Assembly: GCF_009498525.1 (NCBI RefSeq)
Contig: NZ_QSNT01000002.1
Span: forward strand, 372,001 to 436,000
Reading direction: 5' to 3'
Origin: Rhizobium sp. ICMP 5592
Lineage (GTDB): Bacteria; Pseudomonadota; Alphaproteobacteria; Rhizobiales; Rhizobiaceae
Length of the DNA: 64,000 nucleotides
A program made the position numbers and the translations under genes. Below the pieces are notes generated by a model, which was not told where the DNA came from, searched no databases, and saw nothing but the letters and a program-made list of their open reading frames with translations. Every line of letters begins with the position of its first letter. The first letter of the stretch is position 1. Positions 8,385-16,669 of this stretch are shown here, piece after piece.

Positions 8385-8514
8385 GCCAATGCCGACATAT
8401 CGAATTCCGACCTCGGCATTTACTGACCCTTAAATCATTGCCCCTATCATTAACGATGCCCGTAAACGAAAGGTTACCAGCGGTAGGTTTTTATTAAGAT
8501 CGCTGGAAATTTTT

Positions 8515-8522
8515 TTAACCAA
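8515..8522 (+). promoter_or_regulatory. CtrA-like half-site upstream of fliJ
   Basis: TTAACCAA lies about 70 bases before the fliJ-like start, after a run of T. Flagellar genes are classical CtrA targets, so this is a plausible activator site. It is a single short motif and could be chance. Confidence 0.35.
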
Positions 8523-8585
8523 ACCGTCTCAAAGCGGCGCGGCGGGTCATTTTATCGAGAGCCGGGGTCTCGCATCACGGGAGTA

Positions 8586-8948
8586 ATGCGTATGAAGTCA
8601 CGTGAGAGCCTAACGCGCCTGAAAGAGTTTCAGGTGAACGAAAAACGCCGTCAGTTGCAGCAATTGCAGATGATGATGGCGGAATTCGACCGTATGACAA
8701 AGGATCTGGAGAGCCAGATCGTGCTGGAAGAGAAAAAGTCCGGCATTGTCGACCCGAGCCACTTTGCCTATCCGACCTTTGCCAAGGCCGCGCGCCAGCG
8801 TGCGGACAACCTGCAGGTGTCGATCCGGGAATTGCAGGTGCAGGAAGAGGCGTTGGAAACATCGCTGGAAGAAATGCAGGCCGAATATGCCAAGGCGGCA
8901 GCCTTGGAGGAGCGTGACGGCTCGGGTCCGGTAAGGGCGCGTGCCTAA
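8586..8948 (+). CDS. fliJ: FliJ-like flagellar export chaperone
   Basis: A 120-residue, almost wholly helical protein with heptad-like patterns. It starts with a basic segment and an MKSRESLTRLKEFQVNEKRRQL helix and has a long C-terminal coiled coil, which fits FliJ. FliJ works with the FliI ATPase and FliH at the flagellar type III export gate. Length is at the short end of the family. ATGs at 8586 and 8592 are both possible; GGGAG is just upstream. The divergent position next to ctrA is common in Rhizobiales. No other flagellar genes are in the window, so the name rests on fold features and context. Confidence 0.7.
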   Translation: MRMKSRESLTRLKEFQVNEKRRQLQQLQMMMAEFDRMTKDLESQIVLEEKKSGIVDPSHFAYPTFAKAARQRADNLQVSIRELQVQEEALETSLEEMQAEYAKAAALEERDGSGPVRARA

Positions 8949-9048
8949 TGTAACCATTCCGTCGCCAGCTGTTGCCCCCAAGCCGACTGTGTTCCGAAAT
9001 CGGAATGTTTTCCAGGGGATACGAGAAGCGGCGGGAACGGCACGAGAG

Positions 9049-9092
9049 CCGTGCATGACTGGCCATGATTGGGCCGGCCATGCACGGTTTTT
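9049..9092 (+). terminator. Terminator after fliJ-like gene
   Basis: CCGTGCATG and CATGCACGG pair perfectly, with further pairing through GGCC in the loop, and TTTTT follows. Confidence 0.75.
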
Positions 9093-9137
9093 GGTGTTTT
9101 CAGGAGAAGAAGTGGGTCGCCTTTGCTGAGGGGACGC

Positions 9138-9419
9138 CTACATATTCACAACATCATGCCATTCCGCATGACGTAGAGACTGCGCCTTGAAAAAAGGGCA
9201 GAGCGGAATGATTTTCCAGCCGCCGCGACGAGCTTCCTCGACGGCATGAAGGGCGAGTGCCTGGCCGACGCCCTTGCCGCGAAGGGCATCCGGAACACCG
9301 GTATGATCGATGATGATGAGGTTTGGTGAGGCGCGCGAAAAGGTCATTTCGGCCTCGTTGCCCTCGACCGTGGCGACATAGCGGCCGCCTGACGCGTTGT
9401 TTTCGTTGCTAATATCCAT
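9138..9419 (-). CDS. Small GNAT-family N-acetyltransferase
   Basis: A 93-residue protein of the compact GNAT type (YjdJ/GtlX-like). It shows the acetyl-CoA loop pattern VPDALRGKGVGQAL (R-G-K-G-V-G), then LALHAVEEAR, and a terminal IIPLCPFFKAQ segment typical of this subgroup. The substrate is unknown. I chose the ATG at 9417-9419 because GGGAGG lies five bases upstream; an upstream in-frame start at 9494 would read through that site. A short inverted repeat (9428-9449) overlaps the ribosome site. Confidence 0.85.
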   Translation of the reverse strand: MDISNENNASGGRYVATVEGNEAEMTFSRASPNLIIIDHTGVPDALRGKGVGQALALHAVEEARRGGWKIIPLCPFFKAQSLRHAEWHDVVNM

Positions 9420-9427
9420 GAGCAGCC

Positions 9428-9449
9428 TCCCAAGTGTTGTGTGTTGGGA
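9428..9449 (-). repeat. Inverted repeat over the ribosome site of the GNAT gene
   Basis: TCCCAA and TTGGGA, separated by ten bases, flank the leader of the GNAT gene, and one arm contains part of its Shine-Dalgarno sequence. It could be an operator or could occlude translation. Confidence 0.3.
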
Positions 9450-9640
9450 AGAGTGCCATGCGGAAGGCGAGCTGCCAACCGGTGAAATCGGCAACGCATC
9501 GTCTCCTTTTGGAATATCGCTTCGACATCAAGGAGAATATTAAACAGTCTAATTAGACGGATTTTATGTTTGGTCTGCCAAATGCGGTTTCCAGCGGCCG
9601 TTTGGCCATCGCCAAAAGGGCGGATTTGCCGCGACGTCCA

Positions 9641-9725
9641 TGCAGCCAGGTCTGTGGTTTTACGCTGGCTGCATCATGATTTCGGGCCTTCTTCTTGTCC
9701 TCGAGAGGAGGGAAGGAGGCCCGAA
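9641..9725. other. Two adjacent hairpins in the GNAT-sciP gap
   Basis: TGCAGCCAG pairs with CTGGCTGCA (9641-9673). A larger imperfect dyad, TTCGGGCCT...AGGCCCGAA, spans 9681-9725 and encloses a pyrimidine-rich strand on the minus strand (CCTTCCCTCCTCTC). No protein gene is visible in the 342-base gap 9420-9761. It may be the 3' end or terminator of the sciP transcript, or a small RNA; there is no T-run, so a simple terminator is not clear. Confidence 0.4.
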
Positions 9726-9761
9726 CCGAAGATCAAACGGATATCGCGGCTGCTGCAATCG

Positions 9762-10037
9762 TCAGTGACGATACTGCTGTATGCGGGTCGTCCGCAGGCC
9801 GGCGAGGCCATGGGAATTGATGGACGACTGCCAGGAAAGGAATTCTTCGACAGTGAGCGTATAACGTTCGCAGGCTTCTTCCAAGCTCAGCAAGCCACCG
9901 CGCACAGCGGCGACAACCTCGGCCTTACGACGGATAACCCAGCGGCGCGTGTTCGGCGGCGGCAGGTCGGCTATCGTCAGCGGGCTGCCATCGGGGCCGA
10001 TGACATACTTTACTCGGGGACGTATCATTTCGGTCAT
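9762..10037 (-). CDS. sciP: CtrA inhibitory protein SciP (DUF1153)
   Basis: A 91-residue helix-turn-helix protein. The family signature is clear: VKYVIGPDGSPLTIADLPPP near the N-terminus, then RWVIRRKAEVVAAVRGGLLS, EEACERY and LTVEEFLSWQ, ending LRTTRIQQYR. In Caulobacter SciP accumulates in G1, binds CtrA at its promoters and blocks activation of CtrA targets. Here it lies about 1.6 kb from ctrA, completing a local chpT-ctrA-sciP group. A GANTC site (GACTC, 10040-10044) sits immediately upstream of the start. The 231 bases upstream (10038-10268) show no gene. Confidence 0.95.
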   Translation of the reverse strand: MTEMIRPRVKYVIGPDGSPLTIADLPPPNTRRWVIRRKAEVVAAVRGGLLSLEEACERYTLTVEEFLSWQSSINSHGLAGLRTTRIQQYRH

Positions 10038-10268
10038 TGGACTCTCTACACATACTCAAGACCACAAGAGCCACTCTAGCTTGCCACATTTAAAAATTGC
10101 CTAAGCGCTTAGTAACACTTTGCTAAGAATTTTAAGAAAAGCCGCCGCTGGCTGATTTGCACTTGGCACGGTGCCGCCATGAGCGAAGCAATCCCCTATA
10201 ATTCATAGGAGAAAAACGGCTTCGCTACTACTTTTTGTCAGTGAAAACTTACGTTTCCGGATCGAAAA

Positions 10269-11063
10269 CTACGCGTCGACGAGATTTTTCTTTCCGCCCC
10301 AGCAGATGAAATTGGGGTTGGCGAAATCGGAATCCTCGCTCTGGTCGGTCTTGCCGTAGGCGAGGGGATGGCCGTCGAGCGTGACGGTCGAGCCGCCCGC
10401 GGCGCGCAATACGGCATCGCCGGCCGCCGTGTCCCATTCCATCGTGCGGGTGAAGCGCGGATAGACATCGGCCTTGCCTTCGGCGAGAAGACAGAATTTC
10501 AGGGAGGAACCGATCGAGGTGCAGGCGGAGACGGCGTTTTCCTCAAGGAAGCTGTCGGTCCTCGGGCTGCTGTTGCAGCGACTGGCAAGCGCCAGCAGCC
10601 TGTCGGGCCGCCCGCGCACGGTAATGATCGAGCGGTCGGAGACGGTGAAACTGGCCGAAATGACGAGCTTGCGTGCCTCGTGGCCTTCTCCGGTAAAGGC
10701 AATGCCGAGTGCCGGCGCGAAAACGATCCCGGCAACGGGTGCGCCGTTGTGGATATAGGCGATGTTGACGGTGAACTCGTCGCGATGCTCGATGAATTCG
10801 CGGGTGCCGTCGAGCGGATCGACGAGGAAGAAGGAGCGGCCGCGAATGTCGGGAATCCTGCCGGCGGCCACCGATTCCTCGGCAATTGCCGGAATGCCGG
10901 GGAAGTCGCGCGTCAGATGCTCAAGAATGATATGTTCGGCGCGTTCGTCGGCGAGGGTGACGGGGCTCTGATCCTGCTTCAAGGCGACAGCGTAGCCCGC
11001 GCGGTAGACCTCCAAAATGGCCTTACCTGCCTCAAGGGCCGCTTTTTCGAATGTCGCGAGCAT
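10269..11063 (-). CDS. cysQ: 3'(2'),5'-bisphosphate nucleotidase CysQ
   Basis: A 264-residue inositol-monophosphatase-superfamily enzyme. It removes the 3'-phosphate from PAP (and PAPS), the by-product of sulfate assimilation and sulfotransfer. Metal-binding motifs are present: the EE pair at about 62-63, DPLDGT at 82-87, and WDTAAGDAVLRAAGG near residue 210. Length and the N-terminal KQDQSPVTLADERAE segment favour CysQ over SuhB. It precedes sciP on the same strand by 231 bases. The 328-base gap upstream (11064-11391) shows no gene or clear RNA element. Confidence 0.92.
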   Translation of the reverse strand: MLATFEKAALEAGKAILEVYRAGYAVALKQDQSPVTLADERAEHIILEHLTRDFPGIPAIAEESVAAGRIPDIRGRSFFLVDPLDGTREFIEHRDEFTVNIAYIHNGAPVAGIVFAPALGIAFTGEGHEARKLVISASFTVSDRSIITVRGRPDRLLALASRCNSSPRTDSFLEENAVSACTSIGSSLKFCLLAEGKADVYPRFTRTMEWDTAAGDAVLRAAGGSTVTLDGHPLAYGKTDQSEDSDFANPNFICWGGKKNLVDA

Positions 11064-11391
11064 TTGCCTGTTCGTCTTTCCGCAGCTCGTCTGCGTTGCA
11101 AATCTAGAACTATAATACTTAAGAGGTCTTCACTATGAAATGTAGACCCAGCGTTGATCACGTTTTTACCGCCTAGCTATCGGATTGTGACTCGGCAAGA
11201 GGACTTTGCAAGCCCTGCGCTGATCCCGGCGGCATCCATGGAACCGCGTGCTTTTTGGGATACAGCGATTTGCCGCCGTAGCGCATTCGGGAAAGAAGAT
11301 GTCCTGTTTGCGAAGATTTTCCGTCCTTTCGGGACTTGTCGTTTTTATTGCATATGCGAATGTGCGGCCGGGTAGAGATCGGGATGAATTC
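11064..11391. other. Intergenic region between divergent cysQ and soxB
   Basis: 328 bases that must hold the promoters of cysQ (-) and soxBDAG (+). I see no convincing ribosome site with coding sequence, no glycine-riboswitch-like repeats and no strong consensus promoter. Confidence 0.5.
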
Positions 11392-12645
11392 ATGCGTTAT
11401 TCGGCATATCAGCTTCTAAAACAGGCGCTTTCGGGAAACCGGCATTGGCAACCTGTGTGGCGAACCCCGGAGCCGAAGCCGCATTACGATGTGATCATTG
11501 TCGGCGGCGGTGGCCATGGGCTGGCGACGGCCTATTATCTCGCCAAGGAGTTCGGTATCACCAATGTCGCTGTGCTGGAAAAGAGCTATCTTGGCTCCGG
11601 CAATGCCGGCCGCAACACCACGATCATCCGCTCCAATTATCTGCTGCCGGGCAACGAGCCCTTCTACGAATTTTCGATGCAGCTTTGGGAAGGGCTGGAG
11701 CAGGACTTCAACTACAACGCCATGGTCTCGCAGCGCGGCGTCCTCAACCTCTTCCATTCTGATGGCCAGCGCGATGCCTATGCCCGGCGCGGCAATGCGA
11801 TGCGTATGCATGGGGTCGACGCGGAGCTGCTGAACCGGGATCAGGTGCGCAAGATGATGCCCTATCTCAATTTCGATCACGCGCGCTTCCCGATCCTCGG
11901 CGGCCTGCTGCAGGAACGTGGCGGCACGGCCCGGCATGATGCGGTCGCCTGGGGCTATGCGCGCGGCGCCGACAGCCGTGGCGTCGATCTCATCCAGCAA
12001 TGCGAGGTGATCGGCATTCGCCGTGACGAGAGCGGCGCGGTGACCGGCGTCGAGACGACGCGCGGCTTCATCGGCTGCGGCAAGCTGGCGCTGGCGGCGG
12101 CCGGCCATACTTCCATTCTCGGTAAAATGGCGGATCTGGAACTGCCGATCGAAACCCATGTGCTGCAGGCTTTCGTTTCGGAGGGCCTGAAGCCGGTGAT
12201 CGATCACGTCATCACCTATGGTGCCGGACATTTCTATATATCGCAGTCGGACAAAGGCGGTTTGGTCTTCGGCGCTGATATCGACTATTACAGTTCCTAT
12301 GCGCAGCGCGGCAATCTTGCGACCGTCGAGCACACGATGGAGGAGGGGGTGTCGCTGATCCCCGGCCTGTCGCGCGTCCGCGTGCTGCGCACATGGGGCG
12401 GGGTGATGGATATGAGCATGGACGGCTCGCCGATCATCGACCGCACGCATATCGACAATCTCTATCTGAACTGCGGCTGGAACTATGGGGGCTTCAAGGC
12501 GACGCCGGCCTCCGGTTTCTGCTTCGCGCACCTGATCGCCAAGGGCGAGAGCCACGAGGTCAGCCGCTTCATGCGTCTCGATCGCTTCGAGCGCGGTTTT
12601 GTGATCGACGAAAGCGGCAAGGGTCCGCAGCCGAATCTGCATTGA
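11392..12645 (+). CDS. soxB: Sarcosine oxidase subunit beta
   Basis: A 417-residue flavoprotein subunit of heterotetrameric sarcosine oxidase, which oxidatively demethylates sarcosine to glycine with O2 and tetrahydrofolate. The FAD-binding GGGGHG motif is at 38-43, with the acidic end of the Rossmann strand in VAVLEKSYLGSGNAGRN. That GNAGRNTTIIRSNY region is where the family binds covalent FMN (His in the T. maritima/Pseudomonas numbering lies further on). The end includes the conserved NCGWNYGGFKATPASG. I start at the ATG 11392 (MRYSAYQLLK is the usual N-terminus); the frame is open to 11248. First gene of soxBDAG. Confidence 0.96.
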   Translation: MRYSAYQLLKQALSGNRHWQPVWRTPEPKPHYDVIIVGGGGHGLATAYYLAKEFGITNVAVLEKSYLGSGNAGRNTTIIRSNYLLPGNEPFYEFSMQLWEGLEQDFNYNAMVSQRGVLNLFHSDGQRDAYARRGNAMRMHGVDAELLNRDQVRKMMPYLNFDHARFPILGGLLQERGGTARHDAVAWGYARGADSRGVDLIQQCEVIGIRRDESGAVTGVETTRGFIGCGKLALAAAGHTSILGKMADLELPIETHVLQAFVSEGLKPVIDHVITYGAGHFYISQSDKGGLVFGADIDYYSSYAQRGNLATVEHTMEEGVSLIPGLSRVRVLRTWGGVMDMSMDGSPIIDRTHIDNLYLNCGWNYGGFKATPASGFCFAHLIAKGESHEVSRFMRLDRFERGFVIDESGKGPQPNLH

Positions 12646-12658
12646 GGGCACGAAACCA

Positions 12659-12934
12659 ATGGCAAGCTTGATCAACTGCCCGCATTGCGGCGCGCGCCCG
12701 AAAGAAGAGTTCAGCATTCGCGGCGCCTCGGTTGTCCGCCCGGCACCGTCCGCGCCGGATGAGGACTGGCATCGCTATGTCTATATTCGCGACAACGAGC
12801 GCGGGCGCATTCTCGAGGATTGGCATCATGCGGGCGGTTGCCGCCGCTGGCTGATCGTCGAGCGCAGCAATGTCACCCACGAAGTTTTCACCGTCACGGA
12901 TGCGGCCGATAAGGCGCGGGAGGCGGCGCAATGA
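12659..12934 (+). CDS. soxD: Sarcosine oxidase subunit delta
   Basis: A 91-residue zinc-binding small subunit. CPHCG near residues 7-11 and a later HHAGGC supply the ligands, and the motif RDNERGRILEDWHHAGGCRRW is characteristic. Thirteen bases separate it from soxB, and its stop overlaps the soxA start by four bases (ATGA at 12931-12934), indicating translational coupling. Confidence 0.96.
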   Translation: MASLINCPHCGARPKEEFSIRGASVVRPAPSAPDEDWHRYVYIRDNERGRILEDWHHAGGCRRWLIVERSNVTHEVFTVTDAADKAREAAQ

Positions 12935-15888
12935 CAGCCTATCGTCTCTCCTCCGGCGGTCTCGTCAATCGCAGCCGGCCGCTTTCGTTCAAGTTTGACG
13001 GCAAGGATATGAAAGGTCTGGAGGGTGATACGCTCGCCGCTGCCCTTCTCGCCAACGACCAGCTGCTGGTCGGTCGCAGCTTCAAGTATCATCGGCCGCG
13101 CGGCATTCTGACGGCGGGTTCGGCCGAGCCGAACGCGCTGGTGACGATCGGCAAGGATGGGCGTACCGAGCCGAACACGCGGGCGACCGTTGCGGAACTC
13201 TATCAGGGCATGACGGCTGTCAGCCAGAACCGCTGGCCGTCGCTGAAATATGATGTCGCCTCGATCAACGGATTGTTGTCGCCCTTCCTTGGCGCTGGCT
13301 TCTACTACAAGACCTTCATGTGGCCGGCAGCCTTCTGGGAGAAGGTCTACGAGCCGCTGATCCGCCGCGCCGCCGGTCTCGGCAAGGCGGTGATGGAGGC
13401 GGATCCGGATCGTTATGAGAAGGCCTGGGCACATTGCGACCTGTTGGTGATCGGCTCCGGCCCGGCGGGATTGATGGCGGCGCTGACGGCGGCGCGTGCC
13501 GGTCTGCGCATCATTCTCGCGGACGAAGGATTTCGTCTGGGCGGGTCGCTTCTGTCCGAACGGCTGTCGATCGGCGGCGTTGCCGCCGACGCCTTCTTGC
13601 ATGCGGCGCTCGAGGAACTTCAGAGCTTCGAAAATGTCACCTTGATGCCGCGCACCACGGTGGTTGGCTGGTACGACGATAATGTCTTCGGCGCGGTCGA
13701 AAAAGTGCAGAAGCATGTGGCGATGCCGTCGCCGGATCTGCCGGTCGAGCGCCTTTGGCGTATCGCTGCCAAGCACGCCATCCTTGCGACCGGCGCTGAA
13801 GAACGGCCCCTGGTGTTCGGCGGCAATGACAAGCCAGGCGTGATGATGGCCGGTGCGATGCGCAGCTATCTCAACCGCTATGGTGTGGTGGCCGGCCAGA
13901 AGGTGGCGGTGTTCACCAACGGTGGCTCCGGCTATCGCACGGCGCAGGATCTGGCGGCCGAAGGTGTCGAGATATCGGCGATCATCGATACGCGCACTGA
14001 CGCGTCGGATGCAGCGCCACAGGGCGTTCGGGTCATCCATGGCGGCACCGTGCAGACGACGAAGGGCAAATATCGCATCAGTGGCGTCCTCGCCGATCGC
14101 GGCGGCCTGGACGAGCTTATCGGCTGCGATGCGCTGGCCATGTCCGGCGGCTGGTCACCGGTCATCCATCTTGCCTGTCAGCGCGGCGCAAAGCCGGTGT
14201 GGTCGGAGGAGACGCAGGCCTTTATGGCGCCGACGGTCGGTGGTGAACTGGAGATTGCCGGTTCGGCGGCCGGCATCGACGGTGTCTCGGGCTGCCTTGC
14301 CGATGGCGCTGCAAAGGCGCGGCTGGTAATCGCAAGCCTTGGCCGCAAGGCGCATGCGGCCGAGATGCTGGAAGTGGAAGGCGATTACGATCCGTCCTTT
14401 GCTGCGACCTGGCATTTGCCGGGTGCCAGGGACAAGGCCTTCGTCGATTTCCAGAACGACGTGCACACCAAGGATCTGGGCCTGGCGCTGCGCGAGGGCT
14501 TCGGCCATGCGGAACATGCCAAGCGCTATACGACCAGCGGCATGGCGACGGATCAGGGCAAGCTCGGCAATGTCAACGCTGCCGGGATCATCGCCGGCAT
14601 GCGTGGCGTCAGTCCGGCCGCCGTTGGTACGACGACATTTCGGCCTTTCTATACCCCTGTCTCATTTGGTGCCCTGGCGGGCACGTCGCGCGGCGAGCAC
14701 GCGCATCCGGTGCGGGAATCGCCGTTGCATGGCTGGGCGAAGAAGAACGGCGCTGTTTTCGTCGAATCCGGTCTTTGGTATCGCTCTTCATGGTTTGCGC
14801 GCGATGGCGAAAAGACCTGGCGCGACAGCGTCGACCGCGAGGTGCTGAATGTCCGGACCAATGTCGGCCTCTGCGATGTCTCGACGCTCGGCAAGATCGA
14901 AATCTTCGGCAAGGATGCCGCTGAGTTTCTCAGCCGGCTCTATTCCAATGCTTTCCTGAAGCTGCCGATCGGCAAGGCGCGCTACGGGCTGATGCTGCGT
15001 GAAGACGGCATCGTGTTCGACGACGGCACGACGAGCCATCTATCGCCGAATCACTTCTTCCTCACCACCACCACCGCAATGGCCGGCGAGGTGATGACGC
15101 ATATGGAGTTCTGCTCTCAGAACCTTTGGCCGCAACTCGACGTGCGTTTCGTCTCCTCGTCCGATCAATGGGCGCAGATGGCGATTGCCGGGCCGAAGGC
15201 GCGGCTGGTTCTGGAACAGATCGTCGAGGACGATATTTCCGATGAGTTCTTCCCGTTCCTCGCCGCCTCGGAGGTGATGCTGAAGGGTGGGCTGAAGGCG
15301 CGGCTCTTCCGTATCTCCTTCTCCGGTGAACTGGCTTACGAGCTTGCCGTTCCCGCCGGTTATGGCGAGGCGGTGGCGGATGCGGTCATGGAGGCGGGCA
15401 AGGCGCATGGTATCTGCGCTTACGGTGTCGAGGCGCTGAATGTGCTGCGCATCGAGAAGGGCCATGTCACTCACAACGAACTCGATGGCCGCACCACGCC
15501 CGACGATGTCGGTCTCGGCCGGATGATGTCGACGCAGAAGCCGGATTTCATCGGCAAGCGTCTTTCGACCCGCTTTGGCCTCACCGCCGCGGACCGAGGC
15601 CAGCTTGTCGGGCTGAAGCCGATTGAGGCCGGCAAGGAAATCCGGGCCGGCGCACACCTCCTGAGGGAGGGTGCCAAGCCGTCGACCGCGAATGATCAGG
15701 GTCATGTCTCCTCGGCCTGCTTCTCGCCGGTTCTCAATCATTTCATCGCGCTCGCCTTCCTGAAATCGGGTCGCGAGCGGATCGGCGAACATGTGATCGT
15801 CTGGGATGGATTGCGTGGCGAGGAAGTGCTGGCCGAGGTCTGTAATCCGGTCTTCGTCGATCCCGACAACAAGAAGCTTTTAGGGTGA
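12931..15888 (+). CDS. soxA: Sarcosine oxidase subunit alpha
   Basis: A 985-residue large subunit. The N-terminal part (about 15-100) is the 2Fe-2S-ferredoxin-like fold without iron-sulfur cysteines, with SFKYHRPRGILTAGSAEPNA. The NAD-binding Rossmann segment LLVIGSGPAG is at about 171-180. A central FAD/NAD domain follows, and the C-terminal roughly 380 residues are an aminomethyltransferase (GcvT-like) domain that takes the formaldehyde unit onto tetrahydrofolate, with the GcvT-type ending GHVSSACFSPVL. Full length for the family; coupled to soxD by the ATGA overlap and followed after seven bases by soxG. Confidence 0.96.
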   Translation: MTAYRLSSGGLVNRSRPLSFKFDGKDMKGLEGDTLAAALLANDQLLVGRSFKYHRPRGILTAGSAEPNALVTIGKDGRTEPNTRATVAELYQGMTAVSQNRWPSLKYDVASINGLLSPFLGAGFYYKTFMWPAAFWEKVYEPLIRRAAGLGKAVMEADPDRYEKAWAHCDLLVIGSGPAGLMAALTAARAGLRIILADEGFRLGGSLLSERLSIGGVAADAFLHAALEELQSFENVTLMPRTTVVGWYDDNVFGAVEKVQKHVAMPSPDLPVERLWRIAAKHAILATGAEERPLVFGGNDKPGVMMAGAMRSYLNRYGVVAGQKVAVFTNGGSGYRTAQDLAAEGVEISAIIDTRTDASDAAPQGVRVIHGGTVQTTKGKYRISGVLADRGGLDELIGCDALAMSGGWSPVIHLACQRGAKPVWSEETQAFMAPTVGGELEIAGSAAGIDGVSGCLADGAAKARLVIASLGRKAHAAEMLEVEGDYDPSFAATWHLPGARDKAFVDFQNDVHTKDLGLALREGFGHAEHAKRYTTSGMATDQGKLGNVNAAGIIAGMRGVSPAAVGTTTFRPFYTPVSFGALAGTSRGEHAHPVRESPLHGWAKKNGAVFVESGLWYRSSWFARDGEKTWRDSVDREVLNVRTNVGLCDVSTLGKIEIFGKDAAEFLSRLYSNAFLKLPIGKARYGLMLREDGIVFDDGTTSHLSPNHFFLTTTTAMAGEVMTHMEFCSQNLWPQLDVRFVSSSDQWAQMAIAGPKARLVLEQIVEDDISDEFFPFLAASEVMLKGGLKARLFRISFSGELAYELAVPAGYGEAVADAVMEAGKAHGICAYGVEALNVLRIEKGHVTHNELDGRTTPDDVGLGRMMSTQKPDFIGKRLSTRFGLTAADRGQLVGLKPIEAGKEIRAGAHLLREGAKPSTANDQGHVSSACFSPVLNHFIALAFLKSGRERIGEHVIVWDGLRGEEVLAEVCNPVFVDPDNKKLLG

Positions 15889-15895
15889 GGGTCTG

Positions 15896-16450
15896 ATGAG
15901 CGCCGCATATCAAAACAGGCATGTTCTGGAAGATCATATCTCCGGTTTCGAGGCCGAGCCCAATCCGAACCATCTTGCCGTCGTCCGTCGCCCCGTCATC
16001 TTCTCCGTGCTCGGCCATGCTGGGCAAGAGGGCTGGACGCTGGCGGCGCTGAAGGCGATGCCGGATATTTCCGTGCGCCATGTCGGGCCTGGCGAATGGC
16101 TGGCTGTGTCCGAGACGCTCGGGGCGGAGGGCCTCGCGCGTGATCTCGCCATGCTGGATGCGGCCCGCGCCTCCTTTTTCGAGCAGAGCGACGGCCGTGT
16201 CGTGTTGCGCCTTTCCGGCCCGAGCGTTCGCCGCATCCTGGCGAAATGCGTGGCGATCGACCTTCATCCGCAGGTCTTTGCCGAGGGGCAGTCCGCGAGC
16301 ATGTTGTGTTGCCATGTCAGCGCCAATCTCGCCCGCACCGGCCCCGACCGTTTCGAGATCATCGTTCCGCGTTCCTATGCCGGCAGCGTTTTCGGGGAGG
16401 TGATGGAGATGGGACGCGAGTTCGCGTTGACGGCTGGTTTCGCTGATTGA
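15896..16450 (+). CDS. soxG: Sarcosine oxidase subunit gamma
   Basis: A 184-residue subunit with the family pattern GEWLAVSE, then a VLRLSGPSVRRILAKCVAIDLHP segment and a terminal domain ending with SYAGSVFGEVMEMGREF. It is structurally related to the GcvT fold and packs on the alpha subunit. Last gene of the soxBDAG unit. No glyA, purU or folD accompanies the cluster here. Confidence 0.94.
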   Translation: MSAAYQNRHVLEDHISGFEAEPNPNHLAVVRRPVIFSVLGHAGQEGWTLAALKAMPDISVRHVGPGEWLAVSETLGAEGLARDLAMLDAARASFFEQSDGRVVLRLSGPSVRRILAKCVAIDLHPQVFAEGQSASMLCCHVSANLARTGPDRFEIIVPRSYAGSVFGEVMEMGREFALTAGFAD

Positions 16451-16669
16451 ACTTGCCAATCCGGAACGGTGTGATGCGGTTTCCCAAGGGGACCATGCGT
16501 CTGAAAGTAAATGGCGCGATCCGAACAATCGCGATGGCGCAAACAGACATATCGGTTTCGCAGTTCGGGCTATTTGGCCTTCCGGATAGTCTCTAGGCTG
16601 CCCTGCAAATACGGCCGGTCACAGGGGAAAACTCTCTGCGGCTTCGAGCCGAAAACAGGGGATTTCCAG

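Noticed and set aside
9570-10079. A 169-codon plus-strand frame over sciP
   Set aside because: Antisense to the strongly conserved SciP and crossing the hairpin region; no motif or ribosome site.
11064-11391. Glycine riboswitch upstream of soxBDAG
   Set aside because: Glycine-generating operons could carry one, but the conserved paired aptamer elements are not visible.
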